This document shows positions 18,394 through 27,624 of a DNA stretch of 64,000 nucleotides, piece after piece. Each line of letters opens with the position of its first letter. Position 1 is the first letter of the stretch. The position numbers and the translations under genes are program-made. The notes beneath the pieces were generated by a model. It was not told the DNA's origin and did not search any database. It saw only the letters and a program-made list of their open reading frames with translations. Source of the stretch: Verrucomicrobiota bacterium (GTDB lineage Bacteria; Verrucomicrobiota; Verrucomicrobiia; Limisphaerales; Pedosphaeraceae); contig JAJPHR010000045.1 in assembly GCA_021325145.1 (NCBI GenBank), forward strand, positions 62,001 to 126,000, in the 5' to 3' direction.

Positions 18394-18701
18394 CAGCCTT
18401 TTAACGAATCCATTTTCTCCAAATTCGTGGTCTTATAATGCCGATAGATGGAAATGATCAGCGCCAACCCAACGGCGGCCTCCGCCGCAGCGATGGCGAT
18501 CGAGAAAATCACGAAGAGAATGCCCTGAATCGCGTTCGGGTCGGGACTGTATCGCCAGAAGGCGATGAAATTCAGATTGGCGGCGTTGAGCATGAGTTCG
18601 ATGCCGACCAGCACGAGAATCGCATTGCGCCGCGTCAACGCGCCGGCCAGGCCCACGGCAAACAGCAGGGCGGAAAAGATTAGATAGTAATGGAGCGGCA
18701 T
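18393..18701 (-). CDS. nuoK: NADH-quinone oxidoreductase subunit K
   Basis: 102 residues with three membrane helices, full length for NuoK. It shows the conserved LVGIELMLNAANLNFIAF block with the intramembrane Glu, and IAIAAAEAAVGLALIISIYRHYKT with the second Glu. It acts in the E-channel between the Q-module and the antiporter subunits. It sits 5 bp behind nuoJ and shares one base with nuoL. Confidence 0.97.
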   Translation of the reverse strand: MPLHYYLIFSALLFAVGLAGALTRRNAILVLVGIELMLNAANLNFIAFWRYSPDPNAIQGILFVIFSIAIAAAEAAVGLALIISIYRHYKTTNLEKMDSLKG

Positions 18702-18706
18702 CTTGG

Positions 18707-19369
18707 TTATTTGGCTAATACCTCTCGTTCGCGCTCAGGTTGCGGGTAGTGCGCCGGGGATTCAGACCCCGTCTCGCTGGCAATCGAAGTGGCGTTCCCC
18801 TCGTTTAAGCCGGTGGGCGCGGCAAGATGGCCGTGCCCATGTCCTTGATCTGCGGTCACCCGATGATCGCCGCCCGCGCTCTTCCGTTCGTTCATGGCGA
18901 TGATCACCGCACCAATGGTGGCGGCGGTCAGCAGCAATCCAATCACTTGCAGCGGCAGAACGTACCAAGTCATTAGTTGGTTTCCGATTTCACGGACGGT
19001 GGGACTCGGCTTTGCCGGGAGGCTGCGTTGAGAAACGGAGCTGGAGAGAATCACCCTGGTCAGCACACAAAAAACCAGCACGGCAATAGCAACTCCCGCG
19101 ATCCATGAGCGCGACACCACCGAGTGCGGCACCGGCTGGCCGCTGCGGGTCAGCAGGATTGCGAACACAACCAGGATGGCCACCGCGCCGATATAAACGA
19201 GGACCTGGGCGAAGCCGACAAACTGGGCATCCAGTTGGAGGTACATCGCCGCCAATCCGGCAAACGCCACGGCGAGGCAGAGGGCGCAATGCACCAGATT
19301 GCGCAGGCTCATGGCGGCAATCGCGCTCACGAGCGTCAAAGCGGCGATGATGGCAAAGGCTGCTTGCAT
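18707..19369 (-). CDS. nuoJ: NADH-quinone oxidoreductase subunit J
   Basis: 220 residues. Five membrane helices occupy about residues 1-165, with the NuoJ hallmark LDAQFVGFAQVLVYIGAVAILVVFAI (the pi-bulge helix region). A hydrophilic C-terminal tail of about 50 residues (ERKSAGGDHRVTADQGHGHGHLAAP and on) is His/Ser/Glu-rich and not part of the usual core. It belongs to the membrane arm next to NuoK and NuoA. It lies 9 bp behind nuoH. Confidence 0.95.
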   Translation of the reverse strand: MQAAFAIIAALTLVSAIAAMSLRNLVHCALCLAVAFAGLAAMYLQLDAQFVGFAQVLVYIGAVAILVVFAILLTRSGQPVPHSVVSRSWIAGVAIAVLVFCVLTRVILSSSVSQRSLPAKPSPTVREIGNQLMTWYVLPLQVIGLLLTAATIGAVIIAMNERKSAGGDHRVTADQGHGHGHLAAPTGLNEGNATSIASETGSESPAHYPQPEREREVLAK

Positions 19370-19378
19370 TCGGTTAAT

Positions 19379-20614
19379 TCAATCGGCAAAGCGATAGGTG
19401 CGTTGCGTGATCTTCTTGCTCCCGCTCAACGCGCGGCCGAGCCAGACATAAGGGACGCCGATCATCACAGCGCCCAGGAGCCATCGACCGAGGCCCGCGC
19501 CGGGAAACTCCCACGCCGCGGTAAAGTGCCAGACTGCCGCCACCACCAGATTGAGCAGCGACAATGGGAGCATAAACTTCCAGGCAAAATTCAAAAGTTG
19601 GTCCACGCGCAGACGTGGAACTGTTCCCCGCACCCAGATGAAGAGACAAACCAGCCCCATCAGCTTGGCGAAAAACCAGACATACGAAGGAACAATTTCG
19701 AGAAACTCGAACGGCGCATGCCACCCGCCCAAAAACAACGTTACTGCCAGGCCGCTCACCGCGAACATTCCAAAATACTCCGCCATGAAAAACAGGGCAT
19801 ACTTGAATCCCGAGTACTCGGTGAGATGTCCCGCAATGAGTTCGGATTCCGCCTCCGGAATGTCGAAAGGCGAGCGATTGGACTCCGCGAGCGAGGCGAT
19901 CAGAAACATGATGAACCCTGCAAGGCCCCAAGGCGTCAGCACAAACCAATGCGGCACGAAACCACCCGCCAGGTAACGGCCCTGTTGGGCAATGATCTCG
20001 ACCGGGGAAAGCGACCCGGCAATCATGATGACACTCACGGACGAAATAATCAGCGGAATCTCGTAGCTGATCATTTGCGCGATGGCGCGCATCGCCCCGA
20101 GCAGCGAATATTTGTTCCGGCTCGACCAGCCGGCCATGAAAATCGCCAATTCCGTCGATGCCCCCACCGCGAAAAAGAATAAAATCCCGGCATCCATGTC
20201 CACTGGAACCAGATTGCGGCCGTAAGGCAGGACCGCGAACGCGAGTATCGTGGGCACGGCCAGAACCACGGGAGCAAGAAAGTGAACCAGCGCGTCAGCG
20301 CTCCGAGGAATGATGTCTTCCTTGGTTAACATTTTCAGGCCATCCGCAACCGGTTGGAGGATTCCAAATGGCCCCACTCTATTTGGTCCCAGCCGATTTT
20401 GGATGCGCCCCAGGCCTTTGCGTTCCAACAACGTGGTGAGGGCAAAAAGCGTCGCGAATATCCCGATAATCGGGCTTACGGTCAGGACCGCGGAAATGAC
20501 AGGCCGCGCCGAAGGCGGGAACACAGCCAGGAGATCGGCCTTCGCTTCCGGCTGATCTGTCGCCACGCGCCAGATCATCAGGAACAGTCCTCTAAAGAAT
20601 TCTCCGATGATCAT
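19379..20614 (-). CDS. nuoH: NADH-quinone oxidoreductase subunit H
   Basis: 411 residues, somewhat longer than E. coli NuoH (325) because of loop and N-terminal extensions. Conserved blocks include ERKGLGRIQNRLGPNRVGPFGILQPVADGLKM in pieces, ELAIFMAGWSSRNKYSLLGAMRAIAQMISYEIPL in pieces and RSPFDIPEAESELIAGHLTEYS in pieces; these form the quinone-chamber floor and its acidic funnel. It anchors the peripheral Q-module to the membrane arm. Its ATG overlaps the nuoI stop by 4 bp, so the gene order is nuoI-H-J. Confidence 0.96.
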   Translation of the reverse strand: MIIGEFFRGLFLMIWRVATDQPEAKADLLAVFPPSARPVISAVLTVSPIIGIFATLFALTTLLERKGLGRIQNRLGPNRVGPFGILQPVADGLKMLTKEDIIPRSADALVHFLAPVVLAVPTILAFAVLPYGRNLVPVDMDAGILFFFAVGASTELAIFMAGWSSRNKYSLLGAMRAIAQMISYEIPLIISSVSVIMIAGSLSPVEIIAQQGRYLAGGFVPHWFVLTPWGLAGFIMFLIASLAESNRSPFDIPEAESELIAGHLTEYSGFKYALFFMAEYFGMFAVSGLAVTLFLGGWHAPFEFLEIVPSYVWFFAKLMGLVCLFIWVRGTVPRLRVDQLLNFAWKFMLPLSLLNLVVAAVWHFTAAWEFPGAGLGRWLLGAVMIGVPYVWLGRALSGSKKITQRTYRFAD

Positions 20615-21252
20615 TTCGCAGGCGCAACTGTGGTTGGGTTGGGAGCGGGTTTGGGAGTTGCAGCCGCGGTGGCGGCTTTCGCGGCCGCCGCCGCCTTCGC
20701 TTCGGCATCGGCCCTGGCTTTGGCTTCCGCCTTGGCCTTCTCCGCGGCGAGACGGGCATCGACCTCAGCCGCTTCTGTTTCGTGAATCTTGTGGTAATAC
20801 TCGTTCGACTTTGCCAGGCGGTGCTTGTCCTGCAACAGGCCCCCAAACCGGTCCGGGTTGCTCAGCTCGAACTCCGTGTCCATCTTGATCGCCTCAAACG
20901 GGCAAACCTCGACGCAAATCTGGCAACTCATGCAAACCGAGACATCGATATCGAACACCGCCGGATAGAACTGCGGCTTGCCGATGTAATCGGGTTTCTT
21001 GTCCTTGCTTTTGACGATGTAGATGCACTTGGGCGGGCATTCCTTTTCGCAGATCTGGCAGGCCACACAGCGCAACCCCCTGGCGGCATCGTCCCCGTCA
21101 TAAACCAGAAAAGGGAAATTCCGGGCGTTTTCCTTGGCGGGGATCTTGTCTTCGGGATACTCAACGGTCGTCAAGCGCTCTGGGTCGGAATAGCTGCCGA
21201 CGAAATTTCTCGCCGTCTCGACCATGCCTTTAATGATGCCTTCGCCTAACAT
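20611..21252 (-). CDS. nuoI: NADH-quinone oxidoreductase subunit I with Ala/Lys-rich tail
   Basis: 213 residues. Residues 1-155 form the ferredoxin-like NuoI with two 4Fe-4S motifs, CVACQICEKECP and CMSCQICVEVCP, carrying electrons N6a/N6b towards N2. The last ~50 residues are a low-complexity helix-like tail (AEKAKAEAKARADAEAKAA, then AAATPKPAPNPTT), absent from ordinary NuoI. Such a charged Ala/Lys/Glu tail could form a surface helix or a docking handle, possibly for a missing or separate input module; this is inference. It follows nuoD after a 105-bp gap with no gene, where nuoE, nuoF and nuoG would often lie. Confidence 0.96.
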   Translation of the reverse strand: MLGEGIIKGMVETARNFVGSYSDPERLTTVEYPEDKIPAKENARNFPFLVYDGDDAARGLRCVACQICEKECPPKCIYIVKSKDKKPDYIGKPQFYPAVFDIDVSVCMSCQICVEVCPFEAIKMDTEFELSNPDRFGGLLQDKHRLAKSNEYYHKIHETEAAEVDARLAAEKAKAEAKARADAEAKAAAAAKAATAAATPKPAPNPTTVAPAK

Positions 21253-21357
21253 GTATTGAATAACTTATAAACTGACGGCCATATTCCAACAAGAGTTTAA
21301 GGGCTTGCGGGCAGGCGGCTTGCCGGTTTTTGTTCTTTACCGCGCAGGAATTGCCGT

Positions 21358-22530
21358 CTAGCGATCCACTTCACCCAGAACAATATCCACACTGCCGAGA
21401 ATAATGACAACGTCCGCCACGTCCTGGCCCAGACACATGTCTTCAAGGACCGTGAGATTGATCAAACTGGGTGGACGGACACGGTAGCGGTATGGGTTGG
21501 GAGTGCCGTCGCTGATCAAATAGAATCCAAGCTCGCCTTTGGGTCCCTCGATGCGACCGTAGGCTTCACCCACTTTGGGCCGAAAGCCGCGCAGTTTTGC
21601 CTTGGGATCCACAATTGGGCCGGCCGGGATGTCGCGCAGGGCCTGATTAAGAATCTTCACCGATTCGCGCATCTCCAGCAGACGAATCATATAGCGGTCG
21701 TAAACATCCCCGTGATCACCCAACGGCACCCGAAACTCGAACCGGTCGTAAATGCCGTACTTATCGACTTTACGAATATCATAATTGACCCCGCTGGCCC
21801 GCAGCATCGGCCCGGTGATGCTGGCATTGACGGCGAGGTCGGGTGGGAGCACGCCGATGCCCTGGGTGCGGGCCACGAGGATTTCGTTCTCGGTCAGCAA
21901 TTTCTCGAATTCATCCAGGAAGCCGGAATAACTGTCCACGGCGCGTTTGGCCTGTTCAAGCCAGCCCGCCGGAAGATCCACGCGGCAGCCGCCAAACCGC
22001 ATGTAATTGCACATCATCCGCGAACCGCTCAGGGATTCGAACAAATCGAGAATCATCTCACGCTCGCGAAACGCATACATCAGCGGCGTCCCCAGCGCAC
22101 CCATGTCCTGCAACAAAAAGCCGACCAGGCAGGTATGGTTGACGAGGCGTGTCAACTCGCCGGTGATGATGCGGATGTATTCCGCGCGCTCGGGTGGTTG
22201 CAGACCAGCGAGCTTTTCCACGCTCAACGCATACGCCCAGTTGTTGGTCATCGAACACAGATAATCCAGCCGGTCCGTGTAAGGCATCGACGCCAGATAG
22301 GTCGTGTTCTCGGCAATTTTCTCGTGATTGCGATGCAGATACCCGAATACCGGCTTGAGTTTGACAACCTTCTCGCCGTCTAGAACGACATCCATCCGAA
22401 ACACGCCGTGCGTCGAAGGATGTTGCGGACCCATGGCAACTTCGAGAAGTTCGCCGTCCATTTCGCCGTTGGACAAGGTCTTGGGCAGAATTTCGTATTT
22501 GGATTCGGGAGTATCAATTGCTGTTTCCAT
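21358..22530 (-). CDS. nuoD: NADH-quinone oxidoreductase subunit D
   Basis: 390 residues. ATG 22530 (METAID) is preferred because AAGG lies nine bases upstream; an ATG two codons earlier is also possible. It shows [13 protein letters not shown], with the quinone-site His, then [32 protein letters not shown] and C-terminal [29 protein letters not shown] in pieces. Together these are the 49-kDa Q-module subunit. NuoC and NuoD are separate genes here, unlike the E. coli fusion. 67 bp separate the start from nuoC. Confidence 0.97.
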   Translation of the reverse strand: METAIDTPESKYEILPKTLSNGEMDGELLEVAMGPQHPSTHGVFRMDVVLDGEKVVKLKPVFGYLHRNHEKIAENTTYLASMPYTDRLDYLCSMTNNWAYALSVEKLAGLQPPERAEYIRIITGELTRLVNHTCLVGFLLQDMGALGTPLMYAFREREMILDLFESLSGSRMMCNYMRFGGCRVDLPAGWLEQAKRAVDSYSGFLDEFEKLLTENEILVARTQGIGVLPPDLAVNASITGPMLRASGVNYDIRKVDKYGIYDRFEFRVPLGDHGDVYDRYMIRLLEMRESVKILNQALRDIPAGPIVDPKAKLRGFRPKVGEAYGRIEGPKGELGFYLISDGTPNPYRYRVRPPSLINLTVLEDMCLGQDVADVVIILGSVDIVLGEVDR

Positions 22531-22597
22531 GAACATTCACCTTGCCTTTGTCATGAGGCCGCCTGCCTTTTTCGCCGCAATGCCAAGCGCTCCTCGC

Positions 22598-23239
22598 TCA
22601 TGGCTTTGGCTCCGGCGAGTGGTGCTGCTTGGTCTTTTCCAACACTTCATCGTGCGGGGTCGGTTCGTATTCGTAGTCGTCCGGTTCGACATAATCCTTC
22701 CGCATGGGATGGTCGGCAAACCCTTCCCACATTAGAATCCGCCGTAAATCGGGATGGCCGTCGAAGATAATTCCGTAAAGGTCGTAAATCTCGCGTTCCT
22801 GAAATTCCGCTCCGCGCCAGACTGGCGTCAGGGATGGCACGTGGTTTTTGTCCGCGCGGTTCTCCGTGCGCAGGCGGATGATAAGCGGACCGTGCTTGAG
22901 CGCCATGGAATAGAGATGATACACGGCCTCCAGATAGCCGGGGCGTTTTCTTTCCACCGGTTCTTCCACTTCCTTCTCGACGCCTTCAACCACCTTTTTC
23001 ACCTTCACCTTTTCCTTGATGATGAGATCAAGCCAATCCACACCGGTCACGTTGGAACAGTAGTCGAGCCGAAGTTGCGAATCGTCCCGCAGAAATTTCG
23101 CCACCTCAACGGCGTGCGCCGGATCCAGTAGCAATGAGCGTTGAGCGGAAGGGCTTTCGTTCGGGATGATTTCCGGCTTTGCGCCGGAAATTGCGTTCTC
23201 GATCCTGGCTTTGATTTGTTCGAGAGTTTCCATGACCAT
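22598..23239 (-). CDS. nuoC: NADH-quinone oxidoreductase subunit C with charged insert
   Basis: 213 residues, with the 30-kDa subunit signature [30 protein letters not shown] (read in parts) near residue 140. An unusual Lys/Glu/Val stretch, about residues 76-100 ([20 protein letters not shown]), sits between two core strands where other NuoC proteins have a short turn; it may be a surface hairpin or helix. The C-terminus ends in a Pro/His-rich tail ([12 protein letters not shown]). It is separated from nuoB by a 99-bp gap holding an inverted repeat. Confidence 0.95.
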   Translation of the reverse strand: MVMETLEQIKARIENAISGAKPEIIPNESPSAQRSLLLDPAHAVEVAKFLRDDSQLRLDYCSNVTGVDWLDLIIKEKVKVKKVVEGVEKEVEEPVERKRPGYLEAVYHLYSMALKHGPLIIRLRTENRADKNHVPSLTPVWRGAEFQEREIYDLYGIIFDGHPDLRRILMWEGFADHPMRKDYVEPDDYEYEPTPHDEVLEKTKQHHSPEPKP

Positions 23240-23259
23240 TACGACATCAACATTCCGTA

Positions 23260-23323
23260 GCAGCCGACGTGAGGAGGCTCAAATTCTTCGGAACCGGGAT
23301 CAGACCCTCCTCACGTCGGCTGC
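23260..23323. repeat. 18-bp-arm inverted repeat inside the nuo operon
   Basis: Perfect arms GCAGCCGACGTGAGGAGG (23260-23277) and its complement (23306-23323) flank a 28-bp loop. It lies in the only gap between nuoB and nuoC. On mRNA it would form a strong stem. It looks like a dispersed intergenic element inserted between co-transcribed genes and may act as an attenuator or RNase barrier. Confidence 0.85.
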
Positions 23324-23338
23324 ATCGAGTTTGGAGCG

Positions 23339-23953
23339 TCATGGTTCCCTCACCAGTTTCGGCGCATGCCACACGGCGGGATTATTTGGCGGCTCCAAAT
23401 CATGCCCCCCGAATTTCGGGACCGGAAATTCGCTCGGGGCCTCGGCATCGAGGTGGCGGGGACGGTTGACGCCCGTAAGCTGTTGGGTCTCAATCTTCTT
23501 TTGCAAAGTCATGAAAGCATGGATCAATGCCTCGGGCCGGGGCGGGCAGCCGGGAATATGCACGTCCACCGGGATGAAGCGATCGATGCCCTTGAGCACG
23601 TTATAACCCTGCTTGAACGGGCCACCCGAGATCGCGCAAGCGCCCATGGCGATCACATATTTCGGCTCGGGCATCTGATTGTAAAGCCGCACCACCTGCG
23701 GCGCCATTTTCTTGGTTACGGTGCCGGCCACGATCATCAGGTCCGCCTGCCGTGGCGAAGGGCGGAACACCTCCGCGCCAAAGCGCGCCAGATCATAACG
23801 GGCCATGGTCGTGGCGATCATCTCAATCGCGCAGCAAGCCAGGCCGAATTGGAGCGGCCAAACCGAGTTCTTGCGCCCCCAATTGTACAAATCCCCCAGC
23901 GTGGTGGTGAAGATTCCCTGTTTGCTAAGTTCGCTGCGCAGGCCCTCGTTCAT
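23339..23953 (-). CDS. nuoB: NADH-quinone oxidoreductase subunit B
   Basis: 204 residues from ATG 23953, which overlaps the nuoA stop as ATGA; an in-frame TTG at 23986 would extend into nuoA and is less likely. The protein holds the four N2-cluster cysteines: tandem CC in [10 protein letters not shown], one in MGACAISGG and one in [12 protein letters not shown]. It passes electrons to quinone at the NuoB-NuoD interface. The ~45-residue C-terminal tail beyond the core ([20 protein letters not shown] and on) is Pro-rich and may be disordered. Confidence 0.97.
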   Translation of the reverse strand: MNEGLRSELSKQGIFTTTLGDLYNWGRKNSVWPLQFGLACCAIEMIATTMARYDLARFGAEVFRPSPRQADLMIVAGTVTKKMAPQVVRLYNQMPEPKYVIAMGACAISGGPFKQGYNVLKGIDRFIPVDVHIPGCPPRPEALIHAFMTLQKKIETQQLTGVNRPRHLDAEAPSEFPVPKFGGHDLEPPNNPAVWHAPKLVREP

Positions 23954-24324
23954 GACCACTTCAAAACTCCCTTCCGCCACGCCCAAACCAGTCCCTCCAC
24001 CAGGAGCAGCAGGAAAACCATCATCGCAATGAAAGCGCCGACGGGCAGCTTCGTAAAGGCAACCGCAAACGGCAGCAGAAAGATCGTTTCCACATCGAAA
24101 ATCAGGAAGATGATCCCGTACAGATAATACTCCGACCGGAACTGAACCCAGGCGTCGCCCTTCGATTCAAGGCCGCATTCGTATATCGCGTTCTTGTCCG
24201 GGCCCGGTTTGCGCGGCGAGAACGTTCTGGCCCAAATCCAGGCCAGCAACAGCGGGGCGACGGCGAAAAGCGTCGCGGCTACGAGGAAGACGACGATGAC
24301 CAGGTAGGGATCTGGCTGGTTCAT
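23950..24324 (-). CDS. nuoA: NADH-quinone oxidoreductase subunit A
   Basis: 124 residues from ATG 24324 ([20 protein letters not shown]), with three membrane helices. It shows the NuoA signature [36 protein letters not shown] in parts, including the loop Cys that senses the active/deactive state in other complexes. In-frame ATGs 11 and more codons upstream are possible but lack a better ribosome site. It is the first gene of the nuo cluster, so the promoter should lie in the repeat-filled region to its right (above 24325). Confidence 0.95.
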   Translation of the reverse strand: MNQPDPYLVIVVFLVAATLFAVAPLLLAWIWARTFSPRKPGPDKNAIYECGLESKGDAWVQFRSEYYLYGIIFLIFDVETIFLLPFAVAFTKLPVGAFIAMMVFLLLLVEGLVWAWRKGVLKWS

Positions 24325-25309
24325 TGCCGGGTTTCCCGGTTCAAGCATTGCATTCATTTGCTCAACCAGAACCGTAACCACACCACGGCTTGGCCGCAAG
24401 CAAGGTTTTGGGAAGGACTAACCGTTTTTTGCCCGTGCTTGCCCACCGTACTCCAGCAAGCTGGCGCGATGAATGGCGTTCAAACCCGGTTGGACCCGGT
24501 GAAACCCGGCCGAAAGCCGGTTTCAAACCGGGTCTGGAGCGCTTCCCGCGCACCACGCTCCTGCTCCGCGCCAAATCCCCGCAACCGCATCCCTCATCTT
24601 TCATCCCGCATCCTCCTTTAGCATTTAGCCTTCAGCCTTGGCATTTCGACTCTCCGGGGGTCCAGACCCGTGACACCGTGACAACCCAATAAAGACGGGC
24701 CTTTTCTGAAACGCCACCCGTGACACGACCCGTGACAACCCGTGCCATTTCCCGCCCCACCCGTGACAATTCTCCTCCCCGGATCGCGAATCAATTGAAC
24801 ATGGGCACGGCTGGTTCGCTGGCGAACCTGCTGCGAAATGCTTGACCAAACCAGTAATATGCGATTAGGGGTTGCAATCAATTTGCAAGTCCCTGCGGAG
24901 CAACGCCAAAAGGGCGAGTTCTAAGTGGTAATATAGTATTTATCACGGATCAGTGTCTGACCACCCGCCGCATTACAACAACATCGTCTGGTGCCATGCC
25001 GGCGAATTCCCAGTCGTTGCGGGCCATACCATGCCGTGTGGGCGCCGCGTGGAGGACGGATTAGGATTATGACTAAGAAGGCGTTTGGGACGGGTGGGAC
25101 GGGTCCAGAGGGGGTATAATATAACCATCAACCACCAAGCACCAAGCTCCAGAAAAGCGCCAAAGGCCAGGCTCCAAGGTCCAGAGTCGTGGAATAACCA
25201 TCCGTAACCCCCCGGACGCAAAATCCGTATTGCCTCAATTTGTTCCGCGCCCGGTTTTGGCCAACGTTTGGGTGACATGAAATTGGCCTGACGAACCGAC
25301 CTTTGAACC
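24325..25309. other. Gap upstream of nuoA and of the orphan regulator, repeat-rich
   Basis: About 985 bp between divergent genes, so it must contain the promoters for both. No frame has protein character. It contains C/G palindromic phrases around 24478-24535 (repeated AACCGGGT/ACCCGGTT words), the CCGTGACA cluster at 24668-24768, and a stretch at 25120-25195 made of short permuted words (accaagc/accaagctcc/aggctccaaggtcc) that look repeat-derived. I cannot place a promoter with confidence. Confidence 0.6.
24668..24768. repeat. Cluster of CCGTGACA direct repeats
   Basis: Five perfect copies of CCGTGACA start at 24668, 24676, 24718, 24730 and 24761, and a near-copy CCGTGCCA lies near 24741. 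The first two are exactly tandem. They are all in the same orientation, about 345-440 bp upstream of nuoA. They may be binding sites for a regulator (reading TGTCACGG towards nuoA) or a simple repeat array. Confidence 0.75.
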
Positions 25310-25993
25310 ATGCCTGGAACCCAACTGAACACAAGCTCGCCCGAAAAAATAAGATTGCTACTGGCGGACGATCATCCGGTCGTGCGCGCGGGCATTCGCT
25401 CGTATCTGGCAAATAACGAACACATGGAGATTGTGGGTGAAGCCGGCGACGGCAACGAGGCCATCTCCAAGGTCCGGGAATTGCATCCCGACGTGGTTTT
25501 CATGGACACGTACATGCCGCACATGAACGGTCTGGAGGCGGCGAAATTGCTCAATCAGCAGGTGCCCGGCATCAAGGTGATCATGCATTGCGTCCACAAC
25601 AGCCACGAATGTGTGTTGCAAATGATTCGATCCGGCGCCCGCGGGTATGTGATGAAAACCGCGCAGCCGGAGGAATTGGCCGCCGCCATCGAACGCGTGA
25701 ACAAAGGCGATACGTATTACAATTCGGAGGTGGCGCGCATCGCTTTGGATGAACACACCCGCAACAGCCGCAAGCGCGGCCGGCGGGCCACGCCGGATTT
25801 GTCGGAGCGCGAGTTGGAGGTATTGGCGGGCATTGCCGAGGGCAAGAGCAACCGTGAAATTGGAGATGAACTCGGCATCGGTGTGCGGACCATTGAAACG
25901 CATCGCGAGCGGATTATGCAGAAGCTGCAGATCCATAACGTGGCCGGGCTGATCAAATTCGCCATCGCCAGCGGCGTGGCGAGTGTGGAGTAG
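25310..25993 (+). CDS. NarL/FixJ-family response regulator (orphan)
   Basis: 227 residues: a receiver domain (15-135) with acidic pocket ADDHP, phospho-acceptor Asp66 in VVFMDTYMP and Lys in VMKTAQP, then a LuxR-type helix-turn-helix (SERELEVLAGIAEGKSNREI, recognition helix VRTIETHRERIMQKL) at about 165-220. It should bind DNA as a dimer when phosphorylated. No histidine kinase lies beside it, so its partner is elsewhere. An Arg/Lys-rich linker (RNSRKRGRRATPD) separates the domains. It is divergent from nuoA and could regulate it, but the sequence does not show this. Confidence 0.93.
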   Translation: MPGTQLNTSSPEKIRLLLADDHPVVRAGIRSYLANNEHMEIVGEAGDGNEAISKVRELHPDVVFMDTYMPHMNGLEAAKLLNQQVPGIKVIMHCVHNSHECVLQMIRSGARGYVMKTAQPEELAAAIERVNKGDTYYNSEVARIALDEHTRNSRKRGRRATPDLSERELEVLAGIAEGKSNREIGDELGIGVRTIETHRERIMQKLQIHNVAGLIKFAIASGVASVE

Positions 25994-26020
25994 GATTTCC
26001 CAGGCGACGAACTCCGCCAG

Positions 26021-26060
26021 GTTTTGGAGTGCGGTGGCAGAGCGCAGCGCGACACCGCTT
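26021..26060. repeat. Short inverted-repeat element
   Basis: GTTTTGGAGTGCGGTGGCAG is followed by GCGACACCGCTTT; the GCGGTG (26031-26036) and CACCGC (26053-26058) arms pair around a GC-rich loop. Further AAGCGGT/ACCGCTT-like words recur at about 26113 and 26157. It looks like part of a dispersed element between the regulator and the PPK2 gene. Confidence 0.5.
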
Positions 26061-26235
26061 TCGCACAGGCCGGAAGCTCCCGGATTGAGCAAAGACCTCG
26101 CGCGTTCAAAAAAGCGGTGCTTTACATCGCATCCCAGGACCGGGCGGACCTTCCAAAGCGGTAGAATTGATGAACCCGCTTTGGAACCAGGATTGCTTTT
26201 CTGGCTCGCGCAGCTTTTAATCCCACCATCACGGC

Positions 26236-27105
26236 ATGAAAATCCGAACCAAATCGTTCCGAGTCGGCGAAGGCGGGAAATGCAACTTGAAGCATTGGCC
26301 CACGCAGGTAAAACCGTTTTACAAATCGAAGGAGCACTACCAGGAACTGCTGGCCCGGCACATCAAGGAGATGAGCGACCTGCAAAGCATTCTTTACGCG
26401 CACGATCGCTACGCCCTCCTGTTGATCTTCCAGGCGATGGATGCCGCCGGGAAGGACGGCGCGATCAAACACGTCATGTCGGGCGTCAATCCGCAGGGTT
26501 GCCAGGTGTTCAGTTTCAAACACCCCAGCGCCACGGAACTCGAGCACGATTTTCTCTGGCGCACCACTCGCTGCCTGCCCGAGCGCGGGCACATTGGCAT
26601 CTTCAACCGGTCCTATTACGAGGAAGTCCTGATCGTGCGCGTGCACAAGGAAATCCTGCAAGCCGAGGACCTGCCGGAGGAAAGTCTGAAGGATGAGGAT
26701 TTCTGGCAACACCGCTATCGCTCGATTCTCGACCTGGAAAAGCACCTTCACCGCAACGGAACGCGCGTCGTGAAATTCTTCCTGCACTTGTCCAAGGAAG
26801 AGCAGCGCCAGCGATTTTTGGCGCGCATCGATGATCCGGACAAAAACTGGAAATTCAGCCTGGCCGACATCGAGGAACGGGAACGCTGGCGCGACTACAC
26901 CAAAGCCTATGAAGCCTGCCTGAGCGCCACCAGCACCCGTCATTCGCCATGGTACGTGGTGCCCGCCGACGATAAGAAGAACGCCCGCCTGATCGTTTCG
27001 CAGATCATCCTGGACACGTTGAATTCGTTGAAAATGGATTACCCTAAAGCCACCCCGGAGCATCGGAAGGAACTGGAGGCCATTCGGAAACGGCTGGCCA
27101 AATGA
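26236..27105 (+). CDS. Polyphosphate kinase 2 family protein
   Basis: 289 residues, single-domain PPK2. Walker A is [20 protein letters not shown] (residues 66-84); Walker B is [17 protein letters not shown] (about 120-136); the lid-like [21 protein letters not shown] region with Arg/Lys follows. PPK2 enzymes phosphorylate nucleoside mono- or diphosphates with polyphosphate. The SYYEE-type Walker B and one-domain length suggest class I or III, but substrate preference cannot be assigned. Start at ATG 26236, with no near overlap. It appears monocistronic. Confidence 0.95.
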   Translation: MKIRTKSFRVGEGGKCNLKHWPTQVKPFYKSKEHYQELLARHIKEMSDLQSILYAHDRYALLLIFQAMDAAGKDGAIKHVMSGVNPQGCQVFSFKHPSATELEHDFLWRTTRCLPERGHIGIFNRSYYEEVLIVRVHKEILQAEDLPEESLKDEDFWQHRYRSILDLEKHLHRNGTRVVKFFLHLSKEEQRQRFLARIDDPDKNWKFSLADIEERERWRDYTKAYEACLSATSTRHSPWYVVPADDKKNARLIVSQIILDTLNSLKMDYPKATPEHRKELEAIRKRLAK

Positions 27106-27364
27106 AAAGCGGCGGAACGAAAGGCCGGGCCACGAAAATCCACCAAGCACAAACGGAGGGCTTCTTTGCCCGGCGTCTTCCTGACTGTTTCCTTTCTGTT
27201 TTCGAGGTTTTGTGATTCCTTGTGGCGGGATGGGGCCCTGCTTTGCGCGTTTAGGCTTCGGAAGGCTGGCGAAAATTGCTTGCCCGATGGGATGCAACGC
27301 ATAAGATTTGCCCGTCGTTTGGAATGGATTTAGATTTAACAGATTCGTCCGCCAACCGATGTGC

Positions 27365-27439
<75 letters not shown>

Positions 27440-27624
27440 CTTCAAAACACCAGGCGATCTATCCAAAATTCAGGGCCGCCGTCGTGCGCCTTGCCCTGCG
27501 CCTAACCTGTACTTGACTCGAGGGATTCCGTTGCGAACCTCGCCTCTCCGAGGGCTGTTCCACGCTCACCGATTGCCCGTCTTGTCCGGCAGCAGAACCG
27601 CGCAATCTTGCTCTCAAGGCTCGG

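Noticed and set aside
24478-24768. CRISPR-like array because of repeated words
   Set aside because: The repeated words are 8 bases, unevenly spaced and without unique spacers of constant length; no cas genes are present.
25128-25412. Minus-strand frame with the sequence LDLGAWPLALFWSLVLGG
   Set aside because: It is read from short permuted repeat words in non-coding DNA upstream of the response regulator and overlaps the regulator's start.
26122-27297. Minus-strand frame over PPK2 (391 codons)
   Set aside because: It lies opposite a well-supported PPK2 with intact Walker motifs; no recognisable domain.
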